Shown in pieces: positions 63,613 to 64,000 of a stretch of DNA of 64,000 nt; the first letter of the stretch is position 1, and each line of letters opens with the position of its first letter. The translations under genes and the position numbers were made by a program. The DNA is taken from positions 6,225,501 to 6,289,500 of the forward strand of contig NC_092613.1 of the NCBI RefSeq assembly GCF_047663525.1, given 5' to 3'. Below the pieces are notes generated by a model, which made no database searches, was not told where the DNA came from, and was given only the letters and a program-made list of their open reading frames with translations. Source of the DNA: Anas platyrhynchos (lineage: Eukaryota > Chordata > Aves > Anseriformes > Anatidae).

Positions 63613-63848
63613 ACAGCCCCTCAGCTCCGACCCCTCCCCGTCTCGCCGGGCTCCCCGTGCCCGGGGCTCCCCTCAGCTCCCTGCCCCGGCCGCTCGGCCC
63701 CGGCTGCGGGTCCCCACAGCCGCTAAAAGGGGCGAGAGACCGCGGGGCTCCCAGACATGGCATCCCCAGCGGGGCCCCTGACAGGAACGGGACGGACACA
63801 GCCCCCCCTCCCCTCAACCGCCCACCCCCCACTGCCGCCGGCCCCTAC

Positions 63849-64000
63849 CTGGCGCACGACGCCGGCGTCCCCCGCCCTCGCTAGTCCCGCCCCCGCTCCC
63901 GTCCGCGCACGCCCATTGGTTGCAGTTTGACGGGCAGCCCGCGCGGCCAGTCAGGAAGCAGAACGGCCCGCCGGGGCTTGAGGGGGGATCAGGCGCTGTG
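63849..64000 (-). promoter_or_regulatory. TMEM9: TMEM9 non-coding first exon and CpG-island promoter
   Basis: On the minus strand, GTGCGCCAG|GTAGGGGC is a donor ending a non-coding exon at 63849. A CCAAT box (ATTGG on the plus strand, 63915-63919) and CpG-dense GC boxes surround it. There is no TATA box. The start site probably lies between 63855 and 63910. The window ends inside the promoter, so a divergent neighbour cannot be excluded. Confidence 0.65.

Larger units (their letters stand above)
61859..63848 (-). other. TMEM9 intron 1
   Basis: About 2 kb between the non-coding first exon (ending 63849) and the exon bearing the ATG (acceptor at 61861-61860). It contains a CR1 fragment near 63265-63405 and a CAC/CCT-rich simple stretch at 63543-63612. 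No other gene was seen. Confidence 0.7.

Overview
This is vertebrate nuclear DNA, almost certainly from a bird. Genes are split by GT-AG introns, promoters are CpG-rich, gene spacing is compact and much of the window is GC-rich. The only interspersed repeats I recognise are CR1 LINE 3' ends, the dominant avian repeat. Two of the genes (PPFIA4, TMEM183A) are neighbours on human 1q32.1, and TMEM9 also lies on 1q32.1. In birds such material usually sits on a small GC-rich microchromosome. The species cannot be fixed from the sequence.

Layout. (1) Positions 1-33.7 kb hold the 5' half of PPFIA4 (liprin-alpha-4) on the minus strand. Fifteen coding exons lie between 45 and 15961 and encode residues 1 to about 713, the N-terminal coiled-coil half. 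The rest of the gene, including the SAM domains, lies beyond the left edge. A probable non-coding first exon in a CpG island ends at 33672, leaving a 17.7-kb first intron without other genes. A second possible first exon, with its own ATG, lies at 13947-14021. (2) The 33.8-36.0 kb interval separates two divergent promoters and holds a G-rich minisatellite (about 35.16-35.84 kb) followed by a cluster of CRE sites. (3) 36.1-48.7 kb is TMEM183A on the plus strand, complete in eight exons (368 aa). (4) 48.7-54.5 kb has no gene I can support, only a CR1 copy and GC-rich spurious ORFs. (5) 54.6-57.2 kb is an MGAT4C-type glycosyltransferase on the plus strand (467 aa, three coding exons), probably MGAT4E and a candidate for the avian GnT-VI clade. 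(6) 59.4-63.9 kb is TMEM9 on the minus strand (191 aa, five coding exons plus a non-coding first exon in a CpG island at the right edge).

The four genes do not form one pathway. PPFIA4 is a presynaptic scaffold; TMEM183A is a poorly characterised single-pass membrane protein with an F-box-like segment; the MGAT4-family enzyme branches N-glycans in the Golgi; TMEM9 is an endosomal/lysosomal type I membrane protein. The points most worth following up are the GnT-VI-like gene, the rearranged gene order relative to mammals, the run of phase-0 symmetric PPFIA4 exons with an alternative phase-0 first exon, the CRE cluster beside a minisatellite, and several AT-rich intronic islands that look like enhancers.
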